A stretch of 64,000 nt of DNA from Echinostoma caproni (Eukaryota; Platyhelminthes; Trematoda; Plagiorchiida; Echinostomatidae), in the NCBI GenBank assembly GCA_900618425.1, contig UZAN01039627.1, positions 49,468 to 113,467 of the forward strand, written 5' to 3'. The notes beneath the pieces were generated by a model. That model saw nothing but the letters and a program-made list of their open reading frames with translations. It searched no databases and was not told the DNA's origin. Made by a program: the position numbers and the translations under genes. Positions 61,501 through 64,000 of this stretch are shown here, piece after piece; position 1 is the first letter of the stretch, and every line of letters begins with the position of its first letter.

Positions 61501-63247
61501 GAAAACCGTGAGGCAATCGCACCGCATTCAGTCTTTCTAACGCTAAATGGCAAGCGAAATCAAGTGTTGGATGTTTTAAATGTGTTCTCTACGTCACAGC
61601 CAAAATTCATAAACCGTATATCAGTTCGGTTGTTAAGACCTCACTCTTCATTAATTTGTGTAACCAATGTAAGTGAAATTATTTACAAACCTCAGGTTTC
61701 AATATCAACGAATGATAAGAAAAGTGGGCTCGATGACAATCGAGCCCACTTCACAACCCTACGGTTCATTCAATTTGCACGTTACTATATCTGTGCGTAA
61801 CTGTTAACTAGAATAAATACGGAGGTTGAACAAAACTATGCAATCAGTGAACTACTGAAATTAACTAAAGTTATTGGGCATTCCTCCAAGGGTCCGTTCA
61901 AAACTGCTTAGATATATCGAAACACAGAATCGGTTGCATGAAAAACAAACAGCTTCGTTCGATTAATGCATTTGTATTTTATTATTCAAGCAATCTAAAA
62001 TGTTATCAGTGACACCATCGAAAATTCAAACCCTGCGACTTCGCTGATGCCATGCTAATTTTATCGCAGACCGTTCTATATTTTGCAACTCGATATTCTT
62101 ATGCTACCGTTTTCCTTAACGCAAAACAGGTCCTCATAACTGTGGGTTTTACTACTTCCACCTGTCATCCCCTCCAAGATATGTGACAGATAATACGTGG
62201 AATAAAATTCCGTTACGTTTTTATCATAAATAGGTGTGAAGAAAACCTTTCGTTGAAATTTATCCTAGTATTTAGTAGGAGTATTTCTGTTCTTTTAATA
62301 TCAATAAAAGAAATTTATATGCCATTCATACCTATAAACTTCTATTTGACCATCCCAAAGATTTTACGTGATATCATCTACGATGGATTCCATAACGTGG
62401 ACTGGGTAAACAGTTCTATCTCAAGGTACTATGTTACCAGTATTGATTGAATCTGTTAGCTGTTAATAAGTAAAGAATGAGAACAAATAAATCGGTCGCG
62501 TTTCGTTTCACTGGGTTTTAGATTTTACATTGAGCTGAAAATCTGTCACGGTTACAGGAGAATCGTCTACCTTGCAAATGCACTGAACACAATACAGCTG
62601 ATTCCGTTTAGTTCCGACGAAATTTATAAAAGGAACGTCACATGGTTTCAAGCTATCAACTATCAACGCGCATTTTGATTCGACTTCTTTTGCACACCTG
62701 TCTGATTAAACATTGTAAGCTTTTTGTATTTTGAATACTACTTTCAGCAAAACGTGACTCGTTATGTTATTTTTCATTTTTCCTGCCAAAATTATAAATG
62801 GCAGATAATATCGTACACTTCACAACTTTCAATCGGGCGGTATCACCTACGAACTGGTTGACCACTTGTATTTCATTGTAGTGTGATGATTTTTGCAAGC
62901 AACTATGCCACCCTTCCCGTAATAAACGGGAGTTGACTGTGAAAATGAGCGTGTTAGGTTTCTGATGAATTATGGTTGTAATTGATGAATGTGAGTGTTC
63001 GAAGTGCGTTGAAATGTTACGTGATGTCGAAGACACGACCGTCCGGGCACATTGGGTGTGGTACTAAAATTGCCCCGGTGACTAACCTTATACTTTACAG
63101 GTAACACCAATCGCAGGTTCGGATACCGAGACTTCCTATTCGCTCCGAAATCAGACAACTTCAAGCACGGATCTCAGTTCAACCGGACAAGGAATATCGA
63201 AATCAGAAATGGTCAGAAAAACCAAATTCCTCGGTCGTCCAGTCGCA
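34443..63247 (+). CDS. unidentified spliced gene (gene 2), 3' end outside window
   Basis: Four exons join in frame: 34443-34517 (coding part), 36050-36116, 39568-39860 and 63101-63247. Together they encode 194 residues without a stop. Phases agree at every junction (0, 1, 0). The product starts MSYAHMTVHESIRPSIQLSL, has a compact block IPIDDRKCPQPDRTFVLRVP (about 49-68) with ITRIYEIVLGRVMDDVVEDMG after it, then a Ser/Thr/Glu-rich, probably disordered region to residue 194. No signal peptide or membrane segment is seen. I do not recognise the family. The last intron is 23.2 kb and may hide more phase 0 exons. The second exon is the least certain, with a GTATAA donor but an excellent pyrimidine tract. 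Confidence 0.6.
36050..36116 (+). CDS. gene 2 exon 2 (67 bp)
   Basis: A very strong pyrimidine tract (TTTTCTCTCTCCCCCTC) and acceptor CCATAG end at 36049. The exon reads YFHDDLPTNSHDNSYPARK, then LPA and one base, and meets donor GTATAA at 36117. Phase 0 in and phase 1 out is exactly what is needed between exons 1 and 3. The donor is weak, so this exon is moderately supported. Confidence 0.5.
36760..36781. repeat. (CAG)7 microsatellite
   Basis: Seven CAG units in a gene 2 intron, with no open frame of note. Confidence 0.9.
38735..39005 (-). mobile_element. tRNA-headed SINE with hammerhead-like tail (B)
   Basis: On the minus strand the element opens with a head containing AGTTATAACCC (shared with copy C). 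It then has an A box TGGTGTAGTGA (complement of 38849-38859), a perfect B box GGTTCGATCCC (complement of 38805-38815) and a hammerhead-like tail ending near 38735. The tRNA-like part resembles a real tRNA in its boxes and T arm, but the acceptor ends do not pair and one T-stem pair is broken, so it is a SINE and not a tRNA gene. It lies antisense in the intron between exons 2 and 3 of gene 2. Confidence 0.75.
38738..38790 (-). ncRNA. degenerate hammerhead in SINE B
   Basis: The minus-strand order is GCACTG, TTGATGA, AACCCAACCAAGTC, GAAG, CAGCTATC. This corresponds base for base in layout to the relic at 10.0 kb (CTGATGA, 14-base stem II segment, GAAA, CAGCTGTC). CUGAUGA is changed to UUGAUGA, GAAA to GAAG and GUC to AUC, and stem II has lost most pairing, so it should be inactive. 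Confidence 0.6.
39433..39465. repeat. (CA)n microsatellite
   Basis: GCACGCACACAC followed by an uninterrupted CA run, about 130 bp before the acceptor of gene 2 exon 3. Confidence 0.95.
39568..39860 (+). CDS. gene 2 exon 3 (293 bp)
   Basis: Acceptor CTATTTATCTCTAG ends at 39567 and donor GTAAGT begins at 39861. The exon is open over its whole length in the frame needed (phase 1 in, phase 0 out). It encodes IPIDDRKCPQPDRTFVLRVP, ITRIYEIVLGRVMDDVVEDM and an acidic Ser-rich stretch (SSVPEPEENSSDTEATVIR), then SVTFYASRKNTGTDQLDVEN. Splice sites are near consensus. This is the best supported exon of gene 2. Confidence 0.75.
39867..41640. other. gene 2 intron 3, first part
   Basis: No exon is supported. 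There is one minus-strand frame of 102 codons (40626-40934) without a known domain. A short GTT/GAT-rich patch lies at 41594-41626. Confidence 0.4.
41650..42265 (-). mobile_element. Penelope-like element 3' relic (relic 4)
   Basis: The minus-strand frames at 42005-42265 and 41668-42045 contain CQFECESCSCNA (GIY-YIG entry, compare YQFECECE in relic 2) and then ILTPAEAIGIILFAPELCA, which matches the C-terminus of relic 1 (ETAEMLGICIFVPELC). The DNA after the stop (ACTGGTTGAAGCTC) is also shared with relic 1. The YIG motif itself is lost and there is no RT part. It is a 5'-truncated dead copy lying antisense in the long gene 2 intron. Confidence 0.75.
42300..44920. other. gene 2 intron 3, no supported feature
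   Basis: There are frames of 60-92 codons on both strands. The piece 42888-42960 reads SSPAVVDLFCQMDLSKMV in one frame, but it has no splice sites I trust and is soon interrupted. The stretch 44160-44720 shows nothing. Confidence 0.35.
44923..45784. other. assembly gap 2 (862 N)
   Basis: A run of N in gene 2 intron 3. The flanks do not share sequence, unlike gaps 1 and 3. Confidence 0.99.
46419..47212 (+). other. two unrecognised open frames
   Basis: Frames of 120 codons (46419-46781) and 125 codons (46835-47212) lie close together on the + strand, in different frames. Neither has a motif, signal peptide or splice support that I can name. They are among the longer frames here, but in AT-rich intronic sequence this length can arise by chance. 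They may be remnants of one transposon protein broken by frame shifts. Confidence 0.2.
49480..50050. repeat. possible old interspersed repeat
   Basis: This block has more even base composition than its AT-rich neighbours and no open frame of note. Similar-looking blocks without clear alignment occur at 53330-53560 and 57520-57690. They probably represent transposon debris, but I could not pair the copies. Confidence 0.25.
52695..52785. repeat. degenerate (GTAT)n tetranucleotide tract
   Basis: Many GTATGTAT, GTACGTAT and GTAGGTAG units interrupted by substitutions over about 90 bp. Confidence 0.85.
54438..54472 (+). repeat. palindromic repeat P, copy 2 (decayed)
   Basis: ACACAAATGTGAGTAGTGTC aligns with CACAAATATGAGTAGTATC of copy 1. 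The left arm of the palindrome is degraded here (ACACAC in place of CTACTC), so the hairpin is weak. Confidence 0.5.
56315..56551 (+). other. unrecognised GC-richer open frame
   Basis: A 78-codon frame with more even composition than its surroundings (RAPTALYFSRHTREPGQKNG). There is no acceptor directly before it and no known motif. It could be an exon, a repeat piece or chance. Confidence 0.2.
57344..57368. repeat. perfect 11-bp hairpin
   Basis: GATTGTATTGT (57344-57354) and its exact complement (57358-57368) are separated by AAC. Confidence 0.85.
58287..58602. other. assembly gap 3 (316 N)
   Basis: The 25 bases ending at 58286 are identical to the 25 bases starting at 58603 (TTAACGCCC...AATATTCT). 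The contig ends therefore overlap, which suggests a false gap or a direct repeat spanning it. A single ambiguous base lies nearby at 57953. Confidence 0.99.
59178..59345 (-). mobile_element. tRNA-headed SINE with hammerhead-like tail (C)
   Basis: The minus-strand head contains CTGAGCTTAGTTATAACCC (shared with copy B). A perfect B box GTTCAAACC lies within the complement of 59257-59267, and a decayed hammerhead-like tail runs to about 59180. The A box is not clear. It lies antisense in the long intron of gene 2. The order of parts matches copies A and B. Confidence 0.6.
59181..59235 (-). ncRNA. strongly decayed hammerhead in SINE C
   Basis: On the minus strand GATGAG, a 12-base segment, GAAAG, seven bases to GTC, then TATTGCTTTCTGAG can be laid against GATGAG, stem II, GAAAC, GTC and CAGTGCTTCCTAG of the other copies. 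Stem II no longer pairs. The identification rests on position after the B box and on the shared end. Confidence 0.4.
59607..59975 (+). other. unrecognised 122-codon open frame
   Basis: A frame inside gene 2 intron 3 with fairly ordinary protein-like composition (HLVLFIDPQSNQRLHCEYD). A second frame (59906-60109) overlaps it out of phase. An AATAAA occurs at 60157-60162. No family is recognised and no splice pair is certain. Possible terminal exon, retrotransposon debris, or chance. Confidence 0.25.
60174..60213. repeat. short tandem repeat of GTTGAAGTTT
   Basis: About four imperfect copies of a unit of about 10 bp (TGAAGTTTGT, TGAAGTTTTT, GAAAGTTG, TTGAAGTTT). Confidence 0.8.
61722..61751. 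repeat. perfect 13-bp stem, 4-base loop hairpin
   Basis: AAGTGGGCTCGAT (61722-61734), loop GACA, and the exact complement (61739-61751). The stem is GC-rich in an AT-rich intron. It is too short for a microRNA precursor. It may be the tip of a larger decayed inverted repeat, but flanking bases do not pair. Confidence 0.9.
63101..63247 (+). CDS. gene 2 exon 4 (147 bp)
   Basis: Acceptor CCTTATACTTTACAG ends at 63100 and donor GTGAGT begins at 63248. The exon is 49 codons, phase 0 to phase 0, and encodes VTPIAGSDTETSYSLRNQTT and then a Ser/Thr-rich stretch ending KTKFLGRPVA. The composition (Ser, Thr, Gln, Asn, few hydrophobics) continues that of the end of exon 3. It lies 23 kb downstream of exon 3, so the link rests on phase, strand and composition. 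Confidence 0.6.
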
Positions 63248-63529
63248 GTGAGTCTTTGTGTAACGTATCCGAAACATTTACAATTCGACACGCAACTACT
63301 TATGAGTAGCGTTGTGGAATAAGAAATAATAACGAGTTATTGTCCCATCAACCTCTGTACTCGTGCACAACAGCCAAGTTGTCCAGTCGAACGTACACTC
63401 GGAATGGATCATAGTGTCAATAATAAGGCACATTTCCCAGTCCATCTGTCGTTTGAGCCCGACCCCACCCCAATCCTTTCTTTACATATAAGGTGACCAC
63501 TGGGATCATTAGTTCACAATGGAACTCGC

Positions 63530-63570
63530 AGCATTGTGAGATACTACTCATTTGTGAGTAGTAAGTAACA
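63530..63570 (-). repeat. palindromic repeat P, copy 3 (inverted)
   Basis: TTGTGAGATACTACTCA followed by TTTGTGAGTAGTA is the reverse complement of copy 1 at 26.6 kb with a slightly shorter centre. The hairpin arms TACTACTCA/TGAGTAGTA are intact. Confidence 0.65.
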
Positions 63571-64000
63571 TAGTTGGTGATTTATTTCAACGATAAAAGA
63601 TCAACATAATCACCGAGGGCAAATTGCTGTATCTCAAAGAATAACTATCGACTGCTACACGCATTACCCGTTAATCGGCCAGGAACTGTGATGGTATGTT
63701 TCTGATGAGATTTTTGTGTTATATATGCCAAATTGGTGATGTCCCATCTAAAATCATCAATGAAAAGTTAACCTCCACCAGCACCGCATTCTGGAATTAT
63801 AACAACAGGGATAACTAATTTCAATTTATTTTACTGCCGTTCACGATGAGAATCAATTAGTATTTATTCTGACCTCTTTTGAGATAAATGTCTTATGAAC
63901 TCAAATCGAAAACCCTTCGTCAAATCAGGTCTTCTGTGTGTATACAATGTACGGGGTATACGGGAAGAATAAACAAGCAGAGTTTAAGTGTTACCTTGGT

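Noticed and set aside
1..64000. CRISPR arrays, bacterial operons, rRNA
   Set aside because: No regularly spaced direct repeats, Shine-Dalgarno-led gene strings or rRNA-like sequence were seen. The genes are spliced and eukaryotic.

Overview
The window looks like part of a flatworm genome, most likely a digenean trematode. The sequence is AT-rich by eye, with very low coding density, long introns and three assembly gaps. It carries decayed Penelope-like retroelements (PLEs) and tRNA-headed short repeats that end in hammerhead-ribozyme-like sequence, the plan of the schistosome SM-alpha family. No bacterial, organellar or viral gene set was seen. The species assignment is inference.

Two spliced genes can be supported, both on the + strand. 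Gene 1 (20677-33971) is a claudin/PMP22-superfamily tetraspan of 425 residues. It is built from four exons (20677-21049, 27705-27797, 30284-30433, 33310-33971) whose three introns are all phase 1. The 93-bp second exon is too short to show as a long ORF, but it supplies the GLW..C......C signature of claudin extracellular loop 1 and fits both neighbours in frame. Gene 2 starts about 280 bp after the gene 1 poly(A) signal, at an ATG five bases behind a strong splice acceptor. It continues through exons at 34438-34517, 36050-36116, 39568-39860 and 63101-63247 and runs off the right edge. Its product is not recognised. The tight spacing and the acceptor-ATG arrangement suggest, but do not prove, spliced-leader processing of a two-gene unit.

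Layout: 0-3 kb holds PLE relic 1 (+); 4.4 kb a hammerhead-like relic (+); 6.9 kb a tRNA-like SINE (+); 10.0 kb a hammerhead relic (-); 10.7-13.3 kb PLE relic 2 (-), between two oppositely oriented copies of a repeat of about 95 bp; 15.25 kb a tetranucleotide satellite; 16.15 kb a tRNA/hammerhead SINE (+); 19.2 kb a PLE 3' end with a well-kept GIY-YIG domain (+); 20.7-34.2 kb gene 1; 34.4 kb to the end gene 2. The introns of gene 2 contain two more SINE/hammerhead relics (38.8 and 59.2 kb, both -), a PLE 3' relic (42 kb, -), microsatellites and two of the three N-gaps. A small palindromic repeat recurs at 26.6, 54.4 and 63.5 kb.

Most of the remaining sequence shows no supportable gene. Many open frames of 60-130 codons occur, but without homology or splice context they look like chance.
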